Positions 36,639 to 45,603 of a stretch of DNA of 64,000 nucleotides are shown piece by piece (positions within the stretch are counted from its first letter, which is position 1; each line of letters opens with the position of its first letter). Source of the stretch: Thermohalobaculum sp039030715 (GTDB lineage: Bacteria > Pseudomonadota > Alphaproteobacteria > Rhodobacterales > Rhodobacteraceae); assembly GCA_039030715.1 (NCBI GenBank), contig JBCCDU010000011.1:1-64000 (forward strand), read 5' to 3'. Both the position numbers and the translations under genes were made by a program. The notes below the pieces were generated by a model, which saw only the letters and a program-made list of their open reading frames with translations, made no database searches and was not told the origin of the DNA.

Positions 36639-37657
36639 GCGACCTGAAACCTTTCATCGGCCGCGCCGCCGACGAGGCGCTGGACCGCGAGGCGGCAGAG
36701 GCCGCATTCGGCATAATCATGGAGGGTCAGGCGACCCCGGCACAGATCGGCGCCTTCCTGATGGCGTTGCGCGTGCGCGGCGAGGTTGTGGACGAGATCG
36801 CCGGAGCAGCCAATGCCATGCGCGCGCGCGCCGCGGCGGTGAAGGCACCCCCGGGTGCGATGGATATCGTCGGCACTGGTGGCGATGGGAAGGGCACGCT
36901 GAATATCTCCACCGCCACGGCGTTTGTGGTCGCAGGCACCGGCGTGCCGGTGGCAAAGCATGGCAACAAGGCGCTCTCCTCGCGCTCGGGCGCTGCGGAT
37001 GCGCTGACCGAAATGGGTGTCGAGGTGATGGTTCCCGCCGCTGTCGCCGAGCAAGCACTGAGCGAAACCGGCATCTGCTTCATGATGGCCCCGATGCACC
37101 ACGCAGCGATGCGCCATGTGCAACCGGTGCGGGTCGAGCTGGGAACCCGCGTCATCTTCAACATCCTTGGCCCGCTGACCAATCCGGCGGGTGTCAAACA
37201 TCAACTCACCGGAGCCTTCGCACCTCAATTCCTGCGTCCGATGGCGGAGACTTTGGCAGCGCTTGGGACTGAAACCGCCTGGCTAGTCCACGGCAGCGAC
37301 GGGACGGACGAGGTTTCGATCTCCGGCACCACGCAGGTCGTATCGCTCTGCGAAGGATCGCTAACCGAGTACGAGCTTCACCCTGAAATGGCGGGCCTGC
37401 CGGTTCACCCGTTCGAGGCCATTCTGGGCGGCACACCGGAAGAGAACGCAACCGCCTTTCGCGCGCTTCTGGAGGGGGCGCCCGGCGCCTATCGCGATGC
37501 GGTGCTGTTGAACGCTGCCTCTGCCCTTGTGGTGGTCGGCAAGGCCGAAGATCTAAAGACCGGTGTTGAATTGGCGCGCAAGAGCATCGATAGCGGCGAG
37601 GCGATGAAGAAGATCAAAGCCCTGGCGAGGGTCACATCCGTCGCCGCCAAAGAATAA
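36635..37657 (+). CDS. trpD: Anthranilate phosphoribosyltransferase
   Basis: Enzyme of 340 aa that adds phosphoribose to anthranilate. The PRPP-binding VGTGGDGKGTLNIST, the KHGNKALSSRSGAADALTEMG substrate loop and FNILGPLTNPAG are complete. It overlaps trpG by four bases. The last 26 bases overlap the end of the opposite-strand BASS transporter gene, and trpC resumes 970 bases further on. Confidence 0.98.
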   Translation: MSDLKPFIGRAADEALDREAAEAAFGIIMEGQATPAQIGAFLMALRVRGEVVDEIAGAANAMRARAAAVKAPPGAMDIVGTGGDGKGTLNISTATAFVVAGTGVPVAKHGNKALSSRSGAADALTEMGVEVMVPAAVAEQALSETGICFMMAPMHHAAMRHVQPVRVELGTRVIFNILGPLTNPAGVKHQLTGAFAPQFLRPMAETLAALGTETAWLVHGSDGTDEVSISGTTQVVSLCEGSLTEYELHPEMAGLPVHPFEAILGGTPEENATAFRALLEGAPGAYRDAVLLNAASALVVVGKAEDLKTGVELARKSIDSGEAMKKIKALARVTSVAAKE

Positions 37658-38501
37658 ACGGCGCCACCACCAGGTACATCAGAACGCCGTAGACGGCGGA
37701 GGGCAGCGCAAGTGCAGCCAGCCCTGCCCCACCCGGTGTGATCAAAGAACCGACAGCAATCCCCAGGGTGGCGTTCTGCACACCGGTTTCCAATGCGATG
37801 GCCGTGCTTGTCGGCATATCCAACCGTGTCATCCGCGCCAAGGCGAGCCCGGTGATCAGCAGGAACGCTATCAGAGCAACCAATGCTGGGCCGAGAGTGG
37901 TCAGGTTCTCCACCAAGTCCTCGCGTCCGCCGATGATCGCCAGGACGACGATTACGACAAACAGCAGATTGGCGAGCTTGCCCACAGGCCCCTCGATCCG
38001 TGACGCAAATCCGGGTGCAAAATGCCGAATTGCGACCCCCATCGACACCGGCACCAGTGTCATCAGAACCAGTGCGATCGACAGCTTTGTGACATTCACC
38101 GGCGGTGCTTCCACCCCCATGATCAGTCCGGCAAAGAACGCGGTCAGCGCCGGGACGGTGAAGATCGACAGCAGGCTAACCACCCCCGTCAACGTAACCG
38201 ACAGCGCCACGTTGCCCAGCGCCAGCTTCGTCAGAATGTTCGATGTCACCCCGCCAGGACAGAGGGACAGGATCATCAGCCCCAAAGCCAATTCCTGCGG
38301 AAGCCCGAACAACCTGCCCATGGCGAAGGCTGCAACCGGCAGAAGAAGGATCTGAGCTATCAGACCCACGCCAACGGCGCGCGGCATTTCGAGCAGGCGC
38401 CGGAAATCGGCCAGCGTCAGTCCCAGCCCCAGCGAGAGCATAATGAAGGCCAGCGAAAGCGGGAGAAAAACGTCCAGTATGATGGGCATAACGCTCTGCA
38501 T
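37632..38501 (-). CDS. Bile acid:sodium symporter (BASS) family transporter
   Basis: Membrane protein of 289 aa with about nine or ten helices. GLGLTLADFRRLLEMPRAVGVGLIAQ, LSLCPGGVTSNILTKLALGNVALS and ALETGVQNATLGIAV are BASS-family motifs that line the sodium and substrate sites. Bacterial members carry organic anions such as pantoate or glycolate; the substrate here is unknown. It sits on the opposite strand between trpD and trpC, with its tail overlapping trpD by 26 bases. Confidence 0.92.
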   Translation of the reverse strand: MQSVMPIILDVFLPLSLAFIMLSLGLGLTLADFRRLLEMPRAVGVGLIAQILLLPVAAFAMGRLFGLPQELALGLMILSLCPGGVTSNILTKLALGNVALSVTLTGVVSLLSIFTVPALTAFFAGLIMGVEAPPVNVTKLSIALVLMTLVPVSMGVAIRHFAPGFASRIEGPVGKLANLLFVVIVVLAIIGGREDLVENLTTLGPALVALIAFLLITGLALARMTRLDMPTSTAIALETGVQNATLGIAVGSLITPGGAGLAALALPSAVYGVLMYLVVAPFILWRRRM

Positions 38502-38630
38502 TGGTCTCCTGCGGCGCGCAGGGCGTTTTTCATTACACCAAATTGGGGCGGAATGAACCCCTCGTCACCTCACACAGTGGCAGCGAAATTCTCGCTTGGG
38601 TTTCCAGATCGAGGGCGGTATCACCGGGCC

Positions 38631-39437
38631 ATGGCAGACATCCTGGACAAGATAAGGCGCTACAAGCTGGAGGAGATCGCTGCGGCGAAGCGCGCCCGCC
38701 CGCTGTCGACGGTCGAAGCAGATGCTCGCGCGGCGGACCCGGTGCGCGGCTTCGGCGACGCTCTTAGCCGGGCGGAATCCGAGGGTGGCTATGGTCTGAT
38801 TGCCGAGATCAAGAAGGCGAGCCCGTCCAAGGGCCTAATCCGTGAAGATTTCGACCCGCCGGCGCTCGCCAAAGCCTATGAGGATGGCGGCGCCACCTGC
38901 CTTAGCGTGTTGACCGATGAGCCGAGCTTTCAGGGCGCGCCGGACTACCTGACCACCGCACGCGCGGCGACCTCGCTGCCCGCGATCCGCAAGGATTTCC
39001 TCTATGACACTTACCAGGTGGCGGAGGCGCGAGCCTGGGGTGCGGATTGCATCCTAATCATTCTTGCCTCTGTCAGCGACGCCCAAGCGGCGGAGTTGGA
39101 GGAGGCCGCCTTCTCCTGGGGAATGGATGCGCTGATCGAGGTTCATGACCGGGCCGAGCTTGATCGCGCCCATGCGCTGAAATCCTCGCTGTTGGGGGTC
39201 AATAACCGCAATCTGAAGACCTTCGAGGTGACCCTAAAGACCACCGAGGATCTGGCACCGCATGTGCCGGAAGGACGGCTGCTGATTGGCGAAAGCGGCC
39301 TTTTTGCGCCGGCCGATCTGGCACGGCTGGCCCGCGTTGGCGCCCGCAGCTTCCTCATTGGTGAAAGCCTGATGCGCCAGGCGGATGTGACCCGGGCGAC
39401 CCGCGAAATCCTCGCCAACCCGCTGGTTCCGGCATGA
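38631..39437 (+). CDS. trpC: Indole-3-glycerol phosphate synthase
   Basis: TIM-barrel enzyme of 268 aa in tryptophan synthesis. It shows IAEIKKASPSKG (catalytic lysine and phosphate loop), LSVLTDEPSFQG, IRKDFLYDTYQV, DALIEVHDRAELDRA, LGVNNRNLKTF and LIGESGL. ATG 38631 gives MADILDKIRRYK, the usual start. moaC overlaps its stop by four bases. Confidence 0.97.
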   Translation: MADILDKIRRYKLEEIAAAKRARPLSTVEADARAADPVRGFGDALSRAESEGGYGLIAEIKKASPSKGLIREDFDPPALAKAYEDGGATCLSVLTDEPSFQGAPDYLTTARAATSLPAIRKDFLYDTYQVAEARAWGADCILIILASVSDAQAAELEEAAFSWGMDALIEVHDRAELDRAHALKSSLLGVNNRNLKTFEVTLKTTEDLAPHVPEGRLLIGESGLFAPADLARLARVGARSFLIGESLMRQADVTRATREILANPLVPA

Positions 39438-39907
39438 GCGGTTTCACTCATTTCGACGAGGCCGGGAACGCCCAGATGGTCGATGTCGGCGCCAAGGAGG
39501 TTACGGAACGCTCGGCGACCGCCCGGGGCACCGTCCTGATGGCCCCCGAAACCCTCTCGATGATCGCAGGTGGGACAGCGAAGAAGGGCGACGTGCTTGG
39601 GATCGCGCGACTGGCGGGCATCATGGCGGCCAAGAAGACAGCTGACCTGATCCCGCTCTGCCATCCGCTGGCCCTGACCAAGATCACAGTCGATCTGGAA
39701 CTCGCGGCACCCGACCGGGTGGAGATCGAGGCGACCGTGAAACTCTCCGGCAAGACCGGGGTGGAAATGGAGGCGCTGACCGCGGTCTCCACAGCGGCGC
39801 TGACTGTCTATGACATGTGCAAATCAGTCGATCGCAGCATGCGTCTGACCGATATACGTCTGGTCCACAAGGCGGGCGGCAAAACCGGTGAGTTTCGGGC
39901 CGATTGA
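39434..39907 (+). CDS. moaC: Cyclic pyranopterin monophosphate synthase
   Basis: Enzyme of 157 aa in the first stage of molybdenum cofactor synthesis. MVDVGAKEVTERSATARG, the active-site LIPLCHPLALTKI, VEMEALTAVSTAALTVYDMCKS and the C-terminal KAGGKTGEF are all conserved. It is coupled by overlap to trpC upstream and moeA downstream, so tryptophan and Mo-cofactor genes share one transcript. Confidence 0.98.
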   Translation: MSGFTHFDEAGNAQMVDVGAKEVTERSATARGTVLMAPETLSMIAGGTAKKGDVLGIARLAGIMAAKKTADLIPLCHPLALTKITVDLELAAPDRVEIEATVKLSGKTGVEMEALTAVSTAALTVYDMCKSVDRSMRLTDIRLVHKAGGKTGEFRAD

Positions 39908-41097
39908 TGCTCAGCACCGCCGAAGCGCTCGCCAAACTGCTGAACCTCGCCCCCCTGCCAGAGGGGGAGAGCGTGCCGTTGGCCAAAGCTGACAGCCGTA
40001 TCCTGCTGCGCGATGTGGTGGCTGGGCGAGACCAGCCGCCTTTCGCCGCCTCCGCGATGGATGGCTATGCCGTCCGCGCGAGCGAAGCGGTTGAAGGCGC
40101 CAGACTTACCGTCGTCGACGAGGCCGCAGCCGGTCATCGCGCCGATCTGGCCCTGCCTCCCGGCGCGGCGATCCGCATCTTTACCGGCGCTCCGGTGCCG
40201 GATGGCTCGGACACGATCCTGATCCAGGAAAACACCGGCAGGTGCGGCAATCAGATTACCGTGACAGAAGCGCCTCCGCTGGGCGATTATATCCGCCCTG
40301 CAGGGGGAGACTTCGCCAGCGACTTCACGCTGACAGCACCCCGTCGCTTGTCGCCGCGGGAGGTCGCATTGCTCGCCGCAATGAACTGCGCCGAGGTGAG
40401 GGTGGCTCGGCGGCCTGTCGTGGCGCTGATCCCGACCGGCGATGAACTGGTCCTGCCCGGTCAAAACCCGGGTCCGGACCAGATCGTTTCGTCAAACAAT
40501 TACGGCCTGGCGGCGATGCTTGCGCGCGCGGGCGCCCTGCCCCGGCTGTGCCCGATTGCGCGCGACAGTCGTGAAAGCCTGCTGGCAGCGCTGGATGCGG
40601 CGGAAGGCGCGGATATCGTGGTGACCCTGGGTGGCGCCTCGGTCGGCGATCACGATCTGGTCGCGGATGTACTGGGCGAAGCCGGGCTGACACTGGATTT
40701 TTACAAAGTTGCAATGCGCCCGGGAAAGCCGCTCATGGCCGGACGCATCCATGATAAGATGATGATTGGCCTGCCGGGCAATCCCGTCTCTGCAATGGTT
40801 TGCGGCGAGATCTTCCTGCGCCCGGTCATTGAGCGGATGCTGGGCTTGCCGGTGCGTGGACCGCATCTGCGCCAGGCGAAACTTGCCCGTCCGATTACGC
40901 GGAACGGTCCGCGCGAACATTACATGCGTGCCGTCGTTATGCCGACCGAGACGGGCTTTCCCGTAGTCGAAATCTTCGAGAACCAGGATAGCTCTCGCCT
41001 TGCGACACTGGCGCAAGCGAATGCCTTGGTTGTACGTGCGCCCGATGCTCCCGCACTGGATGAAGAAAACACTGTCCTCTATATGTCACTGGATTGA
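39907..41097 (+). CDS. moeA: Molybdopterin molybdenumtransferase
   Basis: Enzyme of 396 aa that inserts molybdate into molybdopterin. Seen are SAMDGYAVRAS, IFTGAPVPDGSDTI, RPVVALIPTGDEL, TLGGASVGDHD and GLPGNPVSAM. ATG 39907 shares its A with the moaC stop; a TTG at 39904 is also in frame. It is the last gene before the lexA promoter, 91 bases upstream of lexA. Confidence 0.97.
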   Translation: MLSTAEALAKLLNLAPLPEGESVPLAKADSRILLRDVVAGRDQPPFAASAMDGYAVRASEAVEGARLTVVDEAAAGHRADLALPPGAAIRIFTGAPVPDGSDTILIQENTGRCGNQITVTEAPPLGDYIRPAGGDFASDFTLTAPRRLSPREVALLAAMNCAEVRVARRPVVALIPTGDELVLPGQNPGPDQIVSSNNYGLAAMLARAGALPRLCPIARDSRESLLAALDAAEGADIVVTLGGASVGDHDLVADVLGEAGLTLDFYKVAMRPGKPLMAGRIHDKMMIGLPGNPVSAMVCGEIFLRPVIERMLGLPVRGPHLRQAKLARPITRNGPREHYMRAVVMPTETGFPVVEIFENQDSSRLATLAQANALVVRAPDAPALDEENTVLYMSLD

Positions 41098-41129
41098 GCC
41101 CGATCTGTTCTTCCTCGAAGACCCCTCAG

Positions 41130-41158
41130 TTGACACAAATAGAGAACACTTGTAGAAC
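41130..41158 (+). promoter_or_regulatory. lexA promoter
   Basis: TTGACA at 41130-41135 and TAGAAC at 41153-41158 are separated by 17 bases. The predicted start is near 41165, about 24 bases before the lexA ATG. The -10 element is covered by the SOS box. Confidence 0.7.
41144..41158 (-). promoter_or_regulatory. Alphaproteobacterial SOS box (LexA operator)
   Basis: The minus strand reads GTTC-TACAAGT-GTTC, an exact GTTC-N7-GTTC, the direct-repeat LexA operator known in Rhodobacter and relatives. It overlaps the spacer and -10 of the lexA promoter, which fits autorepression. Confidence 0.88.
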
Positions 41159-41188
41159 AGTTGGAAATCTCCAGCTGGGAACGGGCAA

Positions 41189-41914
41189 ATGCTGACAAAG
41201 AAACAATACGATCTGCTGATGTTTATCCACAAGCGGGTTCAACGCGACGGTGTCCCACCTTCTTTCGATGAAATGAAGGAGGCGCTGGATCTACGCTCGA
41301 AATCGGGCATCCACCGTCTGGTGACGGCGCTGGAGGAACGCGGCTTCATTCGCCGCCTCGCCCATCGCGCCCGCGCGGTCGAAATCCTGCGCCTGCCGGA
41401 AAATTTCGGCAGCAGCAGGCCAGACGGTGGTGGGTTCCGCCCCTCGGTGATCGAGGGTGATCTGTCACGCGAAGATACCGCCCGCGAGACGTTGGAACGT
41501 ATGGGTGGGCGCGAAATCGCATCGGAAGGTGCCATTTCGGTCCCGCTGATCGGTCGGATCGCAGCCGGTGTTCCGATTGAGGCGATGGAGAGTGGCGCGT
41601 CTCATCTGGGTGTGCCGTCAATGATGCTGTCGAGCTCGGGCGAGCATTATGCGCTGCAGGTCAAAGGCGATTCAATGATCGAGGCCGGTATTTTCGAGGG
41701 CGATGTGGTTGTCGTGAAAAAGCAGACCACAGCCGATAACGGCGACATCATCGTGGCTCTTATCGAGGATCATGAAGCGACCCTCAAGCGGTTACGCAGG
41801 AAGGGCGGTGCAATCGCACTCGAGGCCGCAAACCCGGCCTATGAAACCCGGCTCTATCGCACCGACCAGGTGAAGATCCAGGGCAAGATGGTGGGGCTGA
41901 TCCGCACCTATTGA
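41189..41914 (+). CDS. lexA: SOS response repressor LexA
   Basis: Repressor and self-cleaving protease of 241 aa. The winged helix-turn-helix (1-65) has PPSFDEMKEALDLRSKSGIHRLVTAL. The alphaproteobacterial-length linker (about 70-115) leads to the cleavage site A126-G127 in GRIAAGVP. Catalytic Ser162 is in VKGDSM and Lys200 in EATLKRL. An SOS box covers its promoter. Its stop overlaps the convergent comEC stop by seven bases. Confidence 0.98.
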   Translation: MLTKKQYDLLMFIHKRVQRDGVPPSFDEMKEALDLRSKSGIHRLVTALEERGFIRRLAHRARAVEILRLPENFGSSRPDGGGFRPSVIEGDLSREDTARETLERMGGREIASEGAISVPLIGRIAAGVPIEAMESGASHLGVPSMMLSSSGEHYALQVKGDSMIEAGIFEGDVVVVKKQTTADNGDIIVALIEDHEATLKRLRRKGGAIALEAANPAYETRLYRTDQVKIQGKMVGLIRTY

Positions 41915-44037
41915 TTGGACCAGAGGCGGCTTTCGGGCCGCCTGGAAGGAACAATTTCGATCTCGTCGCCATCGGTGTAGATGGCGAGGCCCTGCATTAC
42001 GCTGGTCTCCCGCCTGCTGACGATGCGGCATGCGCCTGACACGTTGGCTCTCGTGTAAAGCACCACCAGTTTACGGGCGATGCATTCCGGTTCCTCCGCC
42101 TTTCGACCGCGCATGACGACAATCTGCCATCCGTTGGATAGGCGCGCTTTGGCCATCGAAGCGGAGGCACTGACGCCGGGGCGATTGAACGCTTGTACCT
42201 GATCCGCAAGATCGCCATCGCGTGCCAGCCAGCGCGCCGCCACGAAGCTTGCGGCACGATCCTTGTCGAGCGCACGGCCTTCACTGCCAATTGCGCCGAC
42301 CAGACGACCATCGGCGGAGATCAGAACCTCCGGCCTCGGCGGCGGATCTGCCCAGACGAAAGCGGCGGCCAGAATCGGCAGGATGCCAAACAATCGCCAA
42401 GGCCCCTGCCAAAGAGCCAACCAAAGACCACCCAACCCGATTGCGCCGAGGATCCAAAGCGGCGCAGCCTCCGCCGGGCGCACAGCGCCAGGCAGATCCG
42501 CCGTCCAGTGCGCCACTATCAGGATCCAGTCGATCCCGGCCCCCATTGCGCGCAGGCCCCAACCCTCGAGCCCGAACGGCGCGAGCAAACCTGACGCCAC
42601 AGCGCTTGGCGCCACCCAAAGGCCCATGACCGGCACCGCGGCCAGATTCGCTGGCAGGCCATAGGGTGCCATTCGATTGAAGTGAAACGCCGCGAACGGA
42701 GCGGTCGCGAGCCCGGCAAGCAGACTGGTTGCGATCAGCCCACCCGCATAGATCGCAAGCCCTCGCAGAACGCGAAGCGGGATAGCGCGGGACTTTGCAC
42801 TAGGCGCTTCCCTCCGACGGTTGAAGTCGCGCAAGGCAGCGAACCCTGCGACCAGTGCTGTCGTCGCGGCAAAGCTCATCTGGAAGCCGACATCCAGCAA
42901 GCTGATCGGCCGGATCAGCAAAATGATCGTGGCGGCAACACAGAGCGCGCGCAGGGTGATCGCCGGCCGGTCAAGCAGGACCGCGATCAACGCCACGGCG
43001 ACCATGATGAACGCGCGCTGCGTCGCGACAGTCGCGCCGGACATCGCAAGATAGAGAAGCCCGGTCGCCAGTGCGGCGCAGGCGGCGACCTTCTTGGTCG
43101 AGACCATAAGGCCGATGCGCGGCACCAATGCCAAGCCCATGCGGGCCGCCACGAAGATCAAGCCGGTCAGGATCCCCATATGCAGCCCAGAGATCGCGAG
43201 CAGGTGCGAGAGATTGGCTGTGCGCAGCGCCTCGGCATCCGTCTCCTCGATCCCGGATCGGTCGCCGACGATAATAGCCGCCGCGAATGCGCCCGTGGGC
43301 CCTTGCAAAGCCTCTCGCAGTGCATTTGCGAGGCTAGAGCGTTGCGTCGCCAACCAGATTTTGGTGCGATCCAAGATGCTGTCATAGGCTGCAGGGCCCA
43401 GTGGTATGGCGATGCCACGGGCGAACCCGACCGCGCCCAGACGCTCGAAATACGCCTTGCGGCGAAAGTCGAAGCCACCCGGCTCCACAGGTCCGCTCGC
43501 AGGGCCGAGGCGGGCATAGACGCGCAGGGAGTGACCGAGAGGCGGTGGAGTATCCTCGGGCCTCAAGGTCACCCGCGCGCGGATCGGTGTCTCGGCAGAC
43601 TCCAGGCCGTAGATCAGCACATGATCCAGCAGAACGCGGGGCGCGCCAGAACGTGCACGGGTGACAGCGATCACCCGCCCCTCCACCGTCTCGTCAATCG
43701 AGCCGGCCAGCATCGGTGCAACAATCCAATGGGCATGCATCAGGGCCGCGCTGAACCCGGTCGCCATACTACCGAGCGCTGCGGCAAGTATCAGAGTTGC
43801 TAGCCCTGCCCGCCGGGCCCATCCGGTCGCCAGCGCCAGCACCGGCGGCACCAAGATCAGACACCAGAGGGGATCAGGCTCCTCCGCCCCGCGGAAATAG
43901 AGCCAAATGCCGACCCCCAGCCCTACAGGCACCCACAGGATCAGCCGGCGGATCTCCGCACCGAACAACTGCGCCCAGTTCGTGTCTGCCCGAATGCCTT
44001 CCGCGCGCTGCTTGCGTGCTGTGGTTGCCTGCCCCAT
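41908..44037 (-). CDS. ComEC/Rec2 family competence protein
   Basis: DNA-uptake channel protein with about ten membrane helices. The N-terminal DUF4131-like part (about 25-200) and the Competence domain with AIIVGDRSGI, ANLSHLLAISGLHMGILTG and GATVATQRAFIMV are clear. The C-terminal 130 residues (after the last helix) do not show the HxHxDH motif of the metallo-beta-lactamase domain, so it is of the short type. ATG 44037 (709 aa) is preferred because the upstream segment to ATG 44094 has no ribosome site and nearly meets the divergent gltX; 44094 (728 aa) remains possible. Confidence 0.88.
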   Translation of the reverse strand: MGQATTARKQRAEGIRADTNWAQLFGAEIRRLILWVPVGLGVGIWLYFRGAEEPDPLWCLILVPPVLALATGWARRAGLATLILAAALGSMATGFSAALMHAHWIVAPMLAGSIDETVEGRVIAVTRARSGAPRVLLDHVLIYGLESAETPIRARVTLRPEDTPPPLGHSLRVYARLGPASGPVEPGGFDFRRKAYFERLGAVGFARGIAIPLGPAAYDSILDRTKIWLATQRSSLANALREALQGPTGAFAAAIIVGDRSGIEETDAEALRTANLSHLLAISGLHMGILTGLIFVAARMGLALVPRIGLMVSTKKVAACAALATGLLYLAMSGATVATQRAFIMVAVALIAVLLDRPAITLRALCVAATIILLIRPISLLDVGFQMSFAATTALVAGFAALRDFNRRREAPSAKSRAIPLRVLRGLAIYAGGLIATSLLAGLATAPFAAFHFNRMAPYGLPANLAAVPVMGLWVAPSAVASGLLAPFGLEGWGLRAMGAGIDWILIVAHWTADLPGAVRPAEAAPLWILGAIGLGGLWLALWQGPWRLFGILPILAAAFVWADPPPRPEVLISADGRLVGAIGSEGRALDKDRAASFVAARWLARDGDLADQVQAFNRPGVSASASMAKARLSNGWQIVVMRGRKAEEPECIARKLVVLYTRANVSGACRIVSRRETSVMQGLAIYTDGDEIEIVPSRRPESRLWSNQ

Positions 44038-44127
44038 AAAGCGCGCGACCCTTCCATCCCATGGCCCCCGGCCGTTCAACTCAAAGCTGTGCATGCCGCG
44101 CGGCGAATGTCAAAGAGCCTGACCCCG

Positions 44128-45540
44128 ATGAACACGCACTCCGTCGTCACCCGCTTCGCACCCTCGCCCACTGGGTTTCTTCATATCGGAGGCGCGCGCA
44201 CGGCGCTCTTCAACTGGCTGTTTGCGCGGCATCATGGGGGGCAGTTCCTGCTGCGCATCGAAGATACCGACAGGGCGCGGTCGACCCCCGAAGCGACCGA
44301 AGCGATTTTTGCGGGGATGCGCTGGCTCGGGCTGGACTGGGATGGGGACGTGATCAGCCAATTCGACCGGGTTGCGCGCCATGCCGAGGTAGCGGCGGAA
44401 ATGCTGGCGAAGGGCAGCGCCTACAAGTGTTTTGCGACCAAGGAGGAAATCGACGCCTTTCGTGCGGAGGCCAAGGTCGAAGGCCGGCCCCCGATGTTTC
44501 GCAGCCCGTGGCGCGATCGCACAGATCACCCCGATGCCCCCTACACCGTTCGCCTGAAAGCGCCCCGCGAAGGACAAATCGCCGTTGCGGACGCGGTTCA
44601 GGGCGGCGTCACCTGGGGGGCAGAGCAAATGGACGATCTGATCCTGCTACGCTCCGACGGGACGCCGACTTACATGCTGGCGGTGGTTGTCGATGATCAC
44701 GATATGAGCGTCACCCATGTGATCCGTGGCGACGATCACCTGACGAACGCTGCGCGCCAGACCTTGATCTATAAGGCCAATGACTGGTCCGTGCCGGTTT
44801 TCGCGCATATTCCGCTGATCCATGGCGCCGACGGTGCGAAATTGTCAAAGCGTCATGGGGCACTGGGGGTCGAGGAATATCAGAAGATGGGCTACTTGCC
44901 CGAGGCTGTGACCAATTATCTGGCGCGCTTGGGCTGGAGTCACGGCGATGACGAGTACTTCACCACGGAGCAAGCAATCGACTGGTTCGGACTGGACGCC
45001 ATCGGCAAATCGGCTGCCCGGTTCGATTTTGCCAAGCTGACCAACCTGAACGGCCAGCATATGCGTGCGGCCAAGGACGAGAGATTGTTGCAAGCGGTAA
45101 CAGACTTTGCTGCGGCGCAGCAACTCCCGCCCCTTACCCAGCTTCAACTCTCGCGCATGACCCAAGGCATGCCGCATCTGAAAGAGCGCGCAAAAAGCAT
45201 CGCGGAACTTATTGATCTATCGTATTTTATCCTGGCCGAACGCCCCTTGGAATTTGACGAAAAAGCGCTCAAAAACCTGGGCGAGGAAGCGATTGTGATG
45301 CTTGCTCGTTTGACCGAGCGCCTGCAAAATGCTACCCCGTGGCACGCAGATAAGGTCGAAGAAATCATCCGGGCTTTTGCCGAGGACGAGGGGCTCAAAT
45401 TGGGCAAAGTCGCACAACCCCTCCGTGCCGCACTGACCGGTCGGGCAGTCAGCCCTGGTGTTTTCGATGTCATAGAAATTTTGGGGAGAGACGAGGTTCT
45501 GGGTCGGCTGGAAGATATTCGCGCCCTCCCCCAAGGCTGA
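44128..45540 (+). CDS. gltX: Glutamate-tRNA ligase
   Basis: Class I aminoacyl-tRNA synthetase of about 470 aa. FAPSPTGFLHIGGARTALFNW is the HIGH motif, LLRIEDTDRARS follows and the KMSKS loop is KLSKRHG. The C-terminal anticodon-binding half is present, unlike GluQRS at 15543. ATG 44128 (MNTHSVV) is preferred; ATG 44107 in the same frame has no ribosome site. It is divergent from comEC and 63 bases upstream of gltA. Confidence 0.96.
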   Translation: MNTHSVVTRFAPSPTGFLHIGGARTALFNWLFARHHGGQFLLRIEDTDRARSTPEATEAIFAGMRWLGLDWDGDVISQFDRVARHAEVAAEMLAKGSAYKCFATKEEIDAFRAEAKVEGRPPMFRSPWRDRTDHPDAPYTVRLKAPREGQIAVADAVQGGVTWGAEQMDDLILLRSDGTPTYMLAVVVDDHDMSVTHVIRGDDHLTNAARQTLIYKANDWSVPVFAHIPLIHGADGAKLSKRHGALGVEEYQKMGYLPEAVTNYLARLGWSHGDDEYFTTEQAIDWFGLDAIGKSAARFDFAKLTNLNGQHMRAAKDERLLQAVTDFAAAQQLPPLTQLQLSRMTQGMPHLKERAKSIAELIDLSYFILAERPLEFDEKALKNLGEEAIVMLARLTERLQNATPWHADKVEEIIRAFAEDEGLKLGKVAQPLRAALTGRAVSPGVFDVIEILGRDEVLGRLEDIRALPQG

Positions 45541-45603
45541 CACATAAACGTTTCGCGAGTGTGGTCCTTATACCGCCTCGCCGAACCACAGAAGAGGTAA
45601 TCC

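Noticed and set aside
42682..43803. 373-codon Arg/Gln-rich frame on the plus strand
   Set aside because: It is antisense to comEC, whose membrane helices and motifs are clear.
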